Assembly (NCBI GenBank): GCA_964346175.1
Contig: CAYFTG010000017.1
Location: 1 to 25,482 of the forward strand
DNA length: 25,482 nt
Source: DTU032 sp964346175
Lineage (GTDB): Bacteria; Bacillota; Clostridia; Saccharofermentanales; DTU023
Direction: 5' to 3'
The notes under the pieces were generated by a model. That model was not told where the DNA came from. It saw only the letters and a program-made list of their open reading frames with translations, and made no database searches. Shown here piece after piece: positions 7,687 to 15,166 of the stretch. The position numbers were made by a program, and so were the translations under genes. How positions within the stretch are numbered: the stretch's first letter is position 1; each line of letters opens with the position of its first letter.

Positions 7687-8619
7687 GTGATTACAGTTGT
7701 TGGCAGTTTAAACATGGATCTGGTTGTAAAAACGGAGCGAATCCCGCGCGTGGGTGAAACGGTGCTGGGAGGAGATTTCAATCAGATTGAGGGCGGCAAA
7801 GGCGGCAATCAGGCTGTGGCTGCTGCTCGCTTGGGCGGAGATGTCAAGATGATCGGCGCTGTCGGTCAGGATGACATGGGCCGGCAATTACTGGCAGCTT
7901 TAGAGAAAGACGAGATCGATATCTCTCGTATTAAACTGAGTTCTCAGCCGAGTGGTATGGCCATGATTTTGGTTGATGCCGCAGGGAATAATTCTATAAC
8001 TGTCGTTTCCGGGGCTAATTTTGATATTAATGTGGACGACATTCGTCAAGATGAGGATCTCTTCGCGCGTTCATCAGTTTTGTTGGCCCAGCTGGAATGC
8101 CCGCTGGAGGTGGTCGCTGAGTCGCTGTCTTTGGCGAAAGAACATGACTGTCTGACTGTGTTGAATCCTGCTCCGGCGCAAGCGCTGCCCTCTGAACTGC
8201 TGGCCAACGTCGATATTTTGACTCCGAATGAGACGGAGTTGGAGCTATTGAGCGGTATGGGTACTAGCAGCATGGAAGAGTGTACAGCGGCGGGGAGAAA
8301 ATTAATGGCGAGTGGCGTCAAGTCACTCATTGTTACCTTGGGTTCTAGGGGTTGCCTCTATATGGAAGGTGATGTAGCGGAACACTATCCGAGCTATCTG
8401 GTCAAAATGACCGACTCGACAGCAGCGGGTGACTGCTTCAACGGGGCGCTGGTCGCTGCCCTAGACAATGGTTCATCCATACACGACGCTATTCATTTCG
8501 CCATGAAAGCTGCGGCAATTTCTGTGACGAGGGCAGGAGCGCAGCCATCACTACCGACTTTGGAAGAGATGGCGGATTTTGCTGCTTGGTATGAGGAGCG
8601 ACGTTTAGATAAAAGTTAA
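7687..8619 (+). CDS. rbsK: Ribokinase
   Basis: A 310-residue PfkB-family sugar kinase, converting D-ribose and ATP to ribose 5-phosphate in the cytoplasm. Seen: the N-terminal ITVVGSLNMDLVV strand with the substrate Asn/Asp, the GGKGGNQAVAAARLGG signature near residue 40, the NPAPA segment, NETE in the P-loop-side region, and the catalytic TAAGDCFNGAL with D249. Length equals E. coli RbsK (309). The GTG at 7687 is preferred because CGAGG lies 8 bases upstream; a GTG at 7681 is only 2 bases from it, and an upstream extension would cross the promoter. First gene of rbsKACB; 82 bases with a strong inverted repeat separate it from rbsA. Confidence 0.95.
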   Translation: MITVVGSLNMDLVVKTERIPRVGETVLGGDFNQIEGGKGGNQAVAAARLGGDVKMIGAVGQDDMGRQLLAALEKDEIDISRIKLSSQPSGMAMILVDAAGNNSITVVSGANFDINVDDIRQDEDLFARSSVLLAQLECPLEVVAESLSLAKEHDCLTVLNPAPAQALPSELLANVDILTPNETELELLSGMGTSSMEECTAAGRKLMASGVKSLIVTLGSRGCLYMEGDVAEHYPSYLVKMTDSTAAGDCFNGALVAALDNGSSIHDAIHFAMKAAAISVTRAGAQPSLPTLEEMADFAAWYEERRLDKS

Positions 8620-8620
8620 G

Positions 8621-8674
8621 CGCAGAGTGTAAGGTCGAAGCAAAAAAGCGCGGCCAACGCGATAACACTCTGCG
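8621..8674 (+). repeat. Long stem-loop in the rbsK-rbsA gap
   Basis: CGCAGAGTGT (8621-8630) and ACACTCTGCG (8665-8674) are perfect 10-base complements. Between them an inner CGCG-GCCAA-CGCG hairpin can form. There is no T tract, so it is not a standard terminator. Its place right after the rbsK stop suggests an mRNA-processing, stability or attenuation element that sets the ratio of kinase to transporter (inference). Confidence 0.6.
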
Positions 8675-8701
8675 ATCCGGAATCCGGTTTAAGGAGTAGA
8701 T

Positions 8702-10210
8702 ATGGCTGAAGCGATTCTGCAAATGAAGAATATTCACAAATCTTTTTCCGGCAACAAGGTCTTGGATGCCGTAGATTTCAATGTCTACCGGGGCAGGATT
8801 ATGGCTTTGGTAGGGGAAAATGGAGCGGGTAAGTCGACCCTGATGAAGATACTGACCGGTGTCTATACCCGTGATGAGGGTGAGCTTTACTGGCAGGGTG
8901 AGCGGGTCGACTTTCACAATATCAGTCAATCTGAGGCGGCGGGGATCGCCATTATCCATCAGGAGTTAAATCTGGCCTATGACCTCACTGTCGCTGAGAA
9001 TATCTTTCTAGGCCGGGAACTGCGTAATAAGGCGGGCTTTCTCCGGATCAAAGATATGGAAGCTGAGGCCGCGCGTTTACTGCAAGAACTGGGTATGCCT
9101 ATTAATCCGCGACTAAAAGTTAATAATCTCTCCGTCGGCGAGCAGCAATTGGTCGAGATCGCTAAGGCGCTCTCGCTCAACGCTGAACTGATTGTTATGG
9201 ACGAGCCGACCGGTGCCCTGTCCGGGCAGGAGAGTCAGCACTTGATGCAGGTCGTACGATCACTGCGCGCTGAGGGCAAGAGCTTCGTCTATATCTCGCA
9301 TCGATTGGACGAGATTTTCGAGCTTTGCGATGACATTACGGTTCTGCGAGACGGGCTTTTGGTTATGGAAAGTACGATTGCCGAACAGACGACGGAAAAC
9401 GTTATTTCCATGATGGTCGGACGCTCCTTGACTGAGCGCTTCCCTTACGAAAACAATACACAGGACGAGTTGATCTTAGAAGTCGATAATCTTACTACCG
9501 ATCTGGTGGAAGACTGCAGTTTCGAGCTTTATAAGGGAGAGATCTTGGGTCTGGCGGGCCTGATGGGTTCAGGCCGCACTGAATTGTCGCGGGCTCTTTA
9601 CGGTATCTATCCGATTCGCTCGGGTGAGGTGCGACTTGAAGGGAAGAAGCTTGATCTCAGCTCGCCTAGCACTGTGCAAAAAGCCGGGCTGGCCTACGTG
9701 ACGGAGGATCGCAAGCGCAACGGTGTGATTCTTGCTATGGATGTGACAGAGAATATCACTTTGAATAGTTTGCGCACTTTTATTAATAAAATCGGCATGA
9801 TGCAGCACGATGCCGCTAGGAAAGCGTCAAGTCTTTATGTCGACAACATGTCGATCAAGGTTTCCGGACTGAAGCAGAAGCTGCGTTATCTGTCCGGAGG
9901 CAATCAGCAGAAGGTGGCACTGGCGAAATCTCTGATGGTAAATCCGAAAGTGATTATTCTGGACGAGCCGACTCGAGGCGTCGATGTCGGCGCCAAGCAT
10001 GAGATTTTTGCCTTAATTAATCAGTTGACCCGAGACGGTGTCGCGGTGCTGATGATTTCATCAGAAATTGAAGAGATATTGGGTATGGCCGATCGCATCA
10101 TGGTGATGCATGAAGGTAGAATTTCAGGATTTTTGGAACGCGATGAGGCCGATCAGGAGAAGATCATGACCCTGGCCGTGGGGAAAGAGGTAGCCTATGC
10201 AAAAAAATAG
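8702..10210 (+). CDS. rbsA: Ribose ABC transporter, duplicated ATPase subunit
   Basis: A 502-residue cytoplasmic ATPase with two fused ABC domains, powering ribose import. First domain: Walker A GENGAGKST (residues 38-46), signature LSVGEQQ (143-149), Walker B LIVMDEPT (from 163). The second domain has the degenerate Walker A GLMGSGRT (286-293, Arg in place of Lys) that is normal for RbsA/MglA, then LSGGNQQ (397-403) and IILDEPTRGVDVG. Length is usual for the family. Ribosome site AAGGAG lies 5 to 6 bases before the ATG. Its 3' end overlaps rbsC by 14 bases, so the two are translationally coupled. Confidence 0.96.
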   Translation: MAEAILQMKNIHKSFSGNKVLDAVDFNVYRGRIMALVGENGAGKSTLMKILTGVYTRDEGELYWQGERVDFHNISQSEAAGIAIIHQELNLAYDLTVAENIFLGRELRNKAGFLRIKDMEAEAARLLQELGMPINPRLKVNNLSVGEQQLVEIAKALSLNAELIVMDEPTGALSGQESQHLMQVVRSLRAEGKSFVYISHRLDEIFELCDDITVLRDGLLVMESTIAEQTTENVISMMVGRSLTERFPYENNTQDELILEVDNLTTDLVEDCSFELYKGEILGLAGLMGSGRTELSRALYGIYPIRSGEVRLEGKKLDLSSPSTVQKAGLAYVTEDRKRNGVILAMDVTENITLNSLRTFINKIGMMQHDAARKASSLYVDNMSIKVSGLKQKLRYLSGGNQQKVALAKSLMVNPKVIILDEPTRGVDVGAKHEIFALINQLTRDGVAVLMISSEIEEILGMADRIMVMHEGRISGFLERDEADQEKIMTLAVGKEVAYAKK

Positions 10211-11162
10211 CAAAAAAGGCCGAGTGTTTTCGGTTTTACAAAGTAATAAGCCGTTTATTGTGCTGGCATTGATAGTAATAGTGATGTCCTTCGCTAGTCC
10301 GGTTTTTTTAACAGTAAGCAATCTGCGCACCGTACTCTTACAGACATCGATTAATGCAGTGTTGGCGGTGGGCATCAGTTTTACCATTCTAATCGGCGGT
10401 ATTGACTTGTCCATTGGCTCGATTCTGGCCTTTACCAGTGCGATTGGTGCCTCGCTTCTGTTGAGTGGCTGGAATCTGCTGCCTGCGATAATAGTTGTTT
10501 TGTTAATGGGGACGATTTTAGGGCTTTTCAACGGTGTCTTAGTCAGCTTCGGGAAATTGCAGCCTTTTATCGCGACCTTGGCGACGATGTCACTCTGGCG
10601 CGGTTTTACACTTGTCTTTACGCAAGCCCGGCCCATATCGCTGCGGCAGGCGGCGCAGTTTGAGGCCTTTCGCTTCATCGGATCGGGCTCTTTGTTGGGG
10701 CTGCCTGTTCCGGTATGGATTATGCTGCTGGTTTTCGTGCTGGCTTACATTGTTTTGCGGCACAGACCTATCGGGCGCTATCTCTTCGCTTTGGGATCCA
10801 ACGAAGAGGCTAGCCTTTATTCGGGCATTAATACGCATAAGGTGAAGCTCTTCTCCTTCGCGGCGTCGGGATTGTTGGCCGCTTTAGCAGGTGTTATCGT
10901 CACCTCGCGTCTGAGTTCGGCGACTCCGACGGCGGGTGAGAGTTACGAAATGGACGCCATCGCTGCCGCCGTTTTGGGCGGGGTCAGTATGGCCGGAGGT
11001 ATCGGCAATGTGCGTGGAATCGCCGTAGGTGCGCTGATTATAGGTATCGTGGGCAATGCTCTGAACCTACTGAATGTTGGATCGTACTATCAAGGAGTAG
11101 CGAAAGGGGTGGTAATTTTAGTAGCTGTTTTGCTTGACCGCGGTGATAGCGGAAAAGCGTAA
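10197..11162 (+). CDS. rbsC: Ribose ABC transporter permease
   Basis: A 321-residue inner-membrane permease of the BPD_transp_2 family with about eight to ten hydrophobic helices. Family motifs seen: NLRTVLLQTSINAVLAVGISFTIL split over the first helices, GGIDLSIGS, NGVLVSFGKLQPFIATLATM, and the C-terminal AAAVLGGVSMAGGIGNVRG loop that contacts the ATPase. The ATG lies inside the end of rbsA with AGAGG upstream. A 58-base gap follows before rbsB. Confidence 0.96.
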   Translation: MQKNSKKGRVFSVLQSNKPFIVLALIVIVMSFASPVFLTVSNLRTVLLQTSINAVLAVGISFTILIGGIDLSIGSILAFTSAIGASLLLSGWNLLPAIIVVLLMGTILGLFNGVLVSFGKLQPFIATLATMSLWRGFTLVFTQARPISLRQAAQFEAFRFIGSGSLLGLPVPVWIMLLVFVLAYIVLRHRPIGRYLFALGSNEEASLYSGINTHKVKLFSFAASGLLAALAGVIVTSRLSSATPTAGESYEMDAIAAAVLGGVSMAGGIGNVRGIAVGALIIGIVGNALNLLNVGSYYQGVAKGVVILVAVLLDRGDSGKA

Positions 11163-11220
11163 ATAGAAGGAATTCTTGCTCTGCAAGACGACACTATAGG
11201 AAGAACAAAAGGAGGAACAA

Positions 11221-12132
11221 ATGAAAAAGTTTTTTGCAATTCTTGTCAGCTTGGCCTTGGTTTTTGCCTTGGTAGCCTGTGATCCGACGGATACACCCGG
11301 AGAGAACGGTGCTGACGATAAGACTGTTGGACTGATCGTGTCTACTTTGAACAACCCGTTCTTTGTGGATCTGAGAGATGGCGTGGAAGACGAAGCTGAT
11401 AGGATCGGCGGCATCAATGTAGTTGTCTTGGATTCACAGGATGATTCTACGCGCGAACTTTCCAATATGGAGGATTTGATTACCCAAGGGGTAGATTTAA
11501 TCTTGATCAACCCGACCGACTCGGATGCAGTTGGCGAGGCCATCGCCAAGGCCAATGAAGCCGACATCCCGGTAATCACGCTGGACCGCTCCGCTAGCAG
11601 TGGCGATGTAATTACACATATAGCTTCAGACAACGTAGCCGGCGGCAAGCTTGCTGGCGAATACATCATTGAGCAGCTGGGTGATGCGGCTAATCTTGTC
11701 GAACTTGAAGGTATTCCGGGAGCTTCCGCTGCGGTGGAACGCGGTGAGGGTTTCAACGAAGTTATTGCCGGCACCGGTATTACAGTGGTTGCAAGGCAAA
11801 CAGCAAACTTTGACCGGGCCGAAGGACTCTCTGTCATGGAGAATATCCTGCAGGCACAAAGTGAGATCGACGGAGTGTTCGCTCACAACGATGAGATGGC
11901 ACTGGGTGCGATTGAAGCGATAGAATCTGCCGGTCGTGACATCATGGTAGTCGGTTTCGACGCCACTGACGATGCTCTGGCAGCGATAGACGAAGGCCGC
12001 ATGGCTGCGACGGTACAACAGTTGCCGAAGGAAATCGGAGCTAAAGGTATAGAGTCTGCTCAAGCATATTTTGACGGTGAGACTTTGGCTGAATACGTCC
12101 CGGTTGAGCTGCAATTGGTAACGGGCGACTAA
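11221..12132 (+). CDS. rbsB: D-ribose-binding lipoprotein
   Basis: A 303-residue substrate-binding lipoprotein. The signal peptide ends in a lipobox, LVAC, with C20 as the lipidated cysteine, so it is anchored outside the membrane. The mature part closely follows E. coli RbsB, including the ribose-contacting segments STLNNPFF, INPTDSDAV, ITLDR, HIASDN, ERGEGF, FDR, NDEMALG, VGFDATDD and QLPK, which makes ribose the likely ligand rather than another pentose. Strong AAAGGAGGAAC ribosome site. Last gene of the operon, closed by a terminator; its downstream place differs from the E. coli order (DACBKR). Confidence 0.96.
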   Translation: MKKFFAILVSLALVFALVACDPTDTPGENGADDKTVGLIVSTLNNPFFVDLRDGVEDEADRIGGINVVVLDSQDDSTRELSNMEDLITQGVDLILINPTDSDAVGEAIAKANEADIPVITLDRSASSGDVITHIASDNVAGGKLAGEYIIEQLGDAANLVELEGIPGASAAVERGEGFNEVIAGTGITVVARQTANFDRAEGLSVMENILQAQSEIDGVFAHNDEMALGAIEAIESAGRDIMVVGFDATDDALAAIDEGRMAATVQQLPKEIGAKGIESAQAYFDGETLAEYVPVELQLVTGD

Positions 12133-12165
12133 GCTGTTTGGGGAAAAACTACCTTATCAGCTATG

Positions 12166-12206
12166 AGAGCTGCTTTGCGCTGAAAAGTGTGAAGCAGCTC
12201 TTCTTT
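12166..12206 (+). terminator. Intrinsic terminator of the rbs operon
   Basis: AGAGCTGCTT (12166-12175) and AAGCAGCTCT (12192-12201) form a perfect 10-pair stem with a 16-base loop, followed by TCTTTG. Confidence 0.85.
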
Positions 12207-12281
12207 GTAATGTCGTGGTAGAATAAAAGTACATATTGCGGCTGACTTGTGTTGCTCAGCTTGCTTTTTGTAAAATTGCGA

Positions 12282-12299
12282 AACCCCGTTTCAGGGGTT
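12282..12299 (+). repeat. Short inverted repeat before murE
   Basis: AACCCC and GGGGTT are perfect 6-base complements around GTTTCA. The hairpin ends about 26 bases before the murE ATG. It could be an operator or a 5' leader hairpin. A weaker GCTGA/TCAGC pair lies at 12240-12260, followed by TTGCTTTTTG. Confidence 0.4.
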
Positions 12300-12325
12300 A
12301 ATATCTGCCGAAATTTGAGGTGTGC

Positions 12326-13909
12326 ATGAAAATACAGGAATATTCCCGGAGTGAATTTGTTCTGGGAGATTATTTAGAAGATTTGCGTTCAGAAAACATT
12401 GTTGCTGGAACTGTGGCGTGGACTGATGAAGCGGAGCAAGTGCCCGTAGCGCACGTTAGCTATGATTCGCGCACTGTGGGTGAGGGCTGCTTTTTCCTCT
12501 GTAAGGGTAGGAATTTCAAACGTCAGTATTTAGTAGATGCTATTGCTCAGGGAGCAACAGCTTATCTGGCTGAGGAAGATCTTGAAGTCGAAATCCCCGG
12601 CATTATTGTGAGCGATATGCGTCGTGCACTTACGCTTTGTGCGCAGCGCTTTCTTGAGTGGCCACAGCGGGAGCTGTCGCTTATGGGGATCACGGGGACC
12701 AAAGGCAAGTCGACGACTGTTACTTGTCTGCGGGCGATCTTTGATACTTGGCTACAGGCTCAGGGGCAGCCGCCGGCCGGAATCATCTCCTCGATCGTTG
12801 AGTTCGACGGTTTTTCTGCTGTGGAGTCGGTCTTGACGACACCGGAACCGCTTGAGCTTTTTACCATCTTGCGCAACTGTGTGACCGCGGAGATTGAGCA
12901 TGTGATTTTGGAAAGCTCTTCTCAGGGTTTTAAGTATGGACGCCTCGATGACATTAATTTTACCTACGGTTCGATCGTGAATATCGCAGAGGACCACATA
13001 TCTCCGATTGAACATAGCGATTTCGAAGATTATAAAGCGGCCAAATTGGCCATGATTGACCACTGCGAGCGGTTGATCGTAAATCTCGATGTCGAGTACA
13101 GCGACCTGATGCTGCAAAAGGCGGCGGAAAAGGAAGTCGATGCGATTACGGTGAGTACTACGGAGGGTGTCGCGGCGGATTACCGTGCGGACAGGATTCG
13201 CAGTACAGCGGACGGCCTTGTCTTTGATGTCAAGTGCAGTCAAGAGCCGGAACGCGATATTGAGGAACTGTTTGTTAGTTTACATGGCTTTTTTAACACG
13301 CAGAATGCGCTGGTTGCGATTGCGATTGCTCTTGAAGCGGGGGTGGATGAAGGCGCAATTCGCCAGGCTTTGTCTGAGGTTTCTGTGCCCGGGCGGATGA
13401 TGCTTTTTCCGACGGACGACGACGCGATCTTGGCTGTGGTGGATTATGCTCACAACAAGCTGAGCTTTGAGGCTCTCTTCGAGTGGCTGGAAAAGGATTA
13501 TCCGAACCACAAGTACGTAGCAATTTTCGGCTCTACCGGTGATAAGGCCGTGAACCGTCGCCTCGAGTTGGGAGTGGCGGCAGGTCAACATGCAGACCGC
13601 GTTTACCTGAGCTCGGACGACGTGGGTTATGAGCCTTTCGACTCGATTAATGCCGATATCATTCCGCATCTGGATCACTATGGCGTGCCGTGGACGGCGG
13701 ATCCATTGCGCGAGAATTGCATTCGGGATGCTTTCGCGCAGGCGATCGAGCTCTATCGTGAGACTGGTGAGCAGACCGTGGTCTTGGCTTTGGGTAAGGG
13801 CGATGAGAGTTCAGTCTATAAGGACGGCGTGTACGAGCCGATCAATAGCGACCTTAAAGTAGTGCGGCTTTTGGTTGATGAATATAATGCAGGCTTGCGC
13901 GAGGACTGA
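12326..13909 (+). CDS. murE: MurE-family Mur ligase, Streptococcus/L-lysine-adding type
   Basis: A 527-residue ATP-dependent ligase adding the third residue to UDP-MurNAc-L-Ala-D-Glu. N-terminal SYDSRTVGEGCFFLCKG with EVEIPGIIVSDMRRAL is like the pneumococcal enzyme; the P-loop GITGTKGKST is at 121-130, then TTPEP, SSSQGF, EDHISPIEH, DYKAAK with the Lys expected to be carbamylated, VDYAHN, FGSTGDK and LALGKGDESSVY. The amino-acid-selecting motif is LSSDDVGYEP (D431-D432-V433-G434), where DAP enzymes have DNPR and lysine enzymes have DDPN or DNPA. The DD start favours a lysine-type branch, but the V-G pair is unusual and specificity (Lys, Orn or other) is open. ATG at 12326 chosen, with GAGG 5 bases upstream. 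No other mur gene is nearby. A run of ten T follows the stop. Confidence 0.85.
   Translation: MKIQEYSRSEFVLGDYLEDLRSENIVAGTVAWTDEAEQVPVAHVSYDSRTVGEGCFFLCKGRNFKRQYLVDAIAQGATAYLAEEDLEVEIPGIIVSDMRRALTLCAQRFLEWPQRELSLMGITGTKGKSTTVTCLRAIFDTWLQAQGQPPAGIISSIVEFDGFSAVESVLTTPEPLELFTILRNCVTAEIEHVILESSSQGFKYGRLDDINFTYGSIVNIAEDHISPIEHSDFEDYKAAKLAMIDHCERLIVNLDVEYSDLMLQKAAEKEVDAITVSTTEGVAADYRADRIRSTADGLVFDVKCSQEPERDIEELFVSLHGFFNTQNALVAIAIALEAGVDEGAIRQALSEVSVPGRMMLFPTDDDAILAVVDYAHNKLSFEALFEWLEKDYPNHKYVAIFGSTGDKAVNRRLELGVAAGQHADRVYLSSDDVGYEPFDSINADIIPHLDHYGVPWTADPLRENCIRDAFAQAIELYRETGEQTVVLALGKGDESSVYKDGVYEPINSDLKVVRLLVDEYNAGLRED
13887..13904 (+). repeat. Direct repeat, copy A (3' end of murE)
   Basis: ATGCAGGCTTGCGCGAGG, encoding the last residues of the MurE-type protein (NAGLRE), is repeated exactly 61 bases downstream. 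The following bases (ACTGAT here, GTTGAT there) also nearly match, including the TGA stop. Confidence 0.8.
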
Positions 13910-13926
13910 TTTTTTTTTTCAGATAA

Positions 13927-13945
13927 GGTAGACTGACAGTCTACC
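13927..13945 (+). repeat. Perfect hairpin between the two murE-end repeats
   Basis: GGTAGACTG-A-CAGTCTACC is a perfect 9-base inverted repeat with one central base. It lies after a ten-T run (13910-13919) and before the second copy of the murE end. On either strand it lacks a following T tract, so it is not an obvious terminator. Confidence 0.7.
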
Positions 13946-13947
13946 TG

Positions 13948-13965
13948 ATGCAGGCTTGCGCGAGG
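13948..13965 (+). repeat. Direct repeat, copy B
   Basis: Exact 18-base copy of the murE 3' end, followed by GTTGA, so that the frame DAGLREG-stop is kept. Looks like a leftover of a local duplication or of an insertion at the end of the gene. Confidence 0.8.
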
Positions 13966-14068
13966 GTTGATGGCGGCTTCGGCGCGCGTGCTCGGCGTGT
14001 GAGTGCATGATTGGCTGTCTGAGTAGCAGGCGATACGATGAGAAGAAGAGAAGGAAAGGCGATAATTT

Positions 14069-15163
14069 ATGAAAAAACTTGCTTTTGGTTTTATGAGACT
14101 TCCTGAAACGAAGGAAGGGACGATAGATTTTGAAGAAACAAAAAAGATGGTGGATTACTTTATCGGACAAGGCTTCACCTACTTTGATACGGCCTATAAC
14201 TATCACGATCAAGAGAGTGAGATCGCGATCCGGGAGTGCCTCGTTAAAAGGTACAATCGGAACCGTTTCCTGCTGACGGACAAACTGACTTCCTCTTATT
14301 TTGAAAAAGAGGAGGATTTGCCGGGTTTTTTCTCAGAACAATTGGAGAAAACCGGTGTTGAATATTTTGATACTTACCTGATCCATTCGCTGAATAAGAG
14401 GAACTATGAGAAGTTTGTGGAGGCGAATGCGTTTGAGTTTTTGAAAAGGCTAAAGGCCGAGGGGAAGGTTAAGCGCATTGGTTTTAGTTTTCATGACTCG
14501 GCGGAATTTCTTGATCAGGTGCTGAGTCAACATCCGGAGATGGAAGTGGTGCAGCTGCAGTTCAATTATCTCGATTTTCATGATCCGGAAGTGCAGTCGT
14601 ATGAGTGCTACAGAGTTTGTGAGCGGCATGAGAAGACGGTGCTGGTAATGGAGCCGGTTCAGGGTGGAAATTTGGCTACGCTGCCTCCGGAGGGCGAGAA
14701 AATTTTGGATGATTTGGGGACCGGCGCTTCGTATGCGAGTTATGCGATTCGTTTTGCGGCTTCGTTCCCGCTGGTTGAGCATGTCCTTAGTGGTATGAGC
14801 ACGATGGAGCAGGTGGAAGATAATGTTTCTTTTATGAAGGATTTCATGCCGCTTAGCGATGCTGAATATTCGGCGATTGACGAGGTGCGCCAGATATTGG
14901 AGAAGCTTGAGCGCATTGAGTGCACCTTCTGTGAGTATTGCCTCGAGGGTTGTCCTACGGATATTCCGATTCCGAACATTTTGTATTTGTTGAATGAATA
15001 CAATAAGACGGAAGATGCTGCTTTGTCGGAGAGATATGAAAAGATAGTGGCGCGGCGTGGCCGGGCTTCTGACTGTATTGATTGTGCTGCCTGTGAAGAT
15101 ATTTGTCCGCAGAATCTCTGCATCATGCAGCATATGGATGAAGCTGTGGCTGCTTTTGAGTAG
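14069..15163 (+). CDS. Aldo/keto reductase with two C-terminal [4Fe-4S] motifs
   Basis: A 364-residue cytoplasmic oxidoreductase. Residues 1-270 are an aldo/keto reductase barrel with the full catalytic tetrad: D40 and Y45 (FDTAYNYHD), K72 (LLTDKL), H106 (YLIHSL). The C-terminus carries two ferredoxin-like cysteine sets, C285-C288-C291-C295 and C336-C339-C342-C346 (CIDCAACEDICP), typical of a clostridial subgroup annotated as putative aldo/keto reductases of the YghZ/ferredoxin-like class. They suggest electron exchange with ferredoxin in addition to NAD(P)H. AAGGAAAGG lies about 10 bases before the ATG. The kinase gene starts 3 bases after its stop, so the two share a transcript. The substrate is not known. 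Confidence 0.92.
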   Translation: MKKLAFGFMRLPETKEGTIDFEETKKMVDYFIGQGFTYFDTAYNYHDQESEIAIRECLVKRYNRNRFLLTDKLTSSYFEKEEDLPGFFSEQLEKTGVEYFDTYLIHSLNKRNYEKFVEANAFEFLKRLKAEGKVKRIGFSFHDSAEFLDQVLSQHPEMEVVQLQFNYLDFHDPEVQSYECYRVCERHEKTVLVMEPVQGGNLATLPPEGEKILDDLGTGASYASYAIRFAASFPLVEHVLSGMSTMEQVEDNVSFMKDFMPLSDAEYSAIDEVRQILEKLERIECTFCEYCLEGCPTDIPIPNILYLLNEYNKTEDAALSERYEKIVARRGRASDCIDCAACEDICPQNLCIMQHMDEAVAAFE

Positions 15164-15166
15164 AAG

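Noticed and set aside
11118..11837. Ser-rich open frame opposite rbsC/rbsB
   Set aside because: Shadow of a clear ribose-binding protein; composition is that expected of an antisense frame.
12752..13243. Open frame opposite the MurE-type gene
   Set aside because: Overlaps the well-supported Mur ligase core and has no recognisable motif.
13905..13926. The ten-T run after murE as an intrinsic terminator
   Set aside because: The sequence before it forms only a weak, interrupted stem (CAG..CT/AG..CTG), so I did not list it as a terminator.
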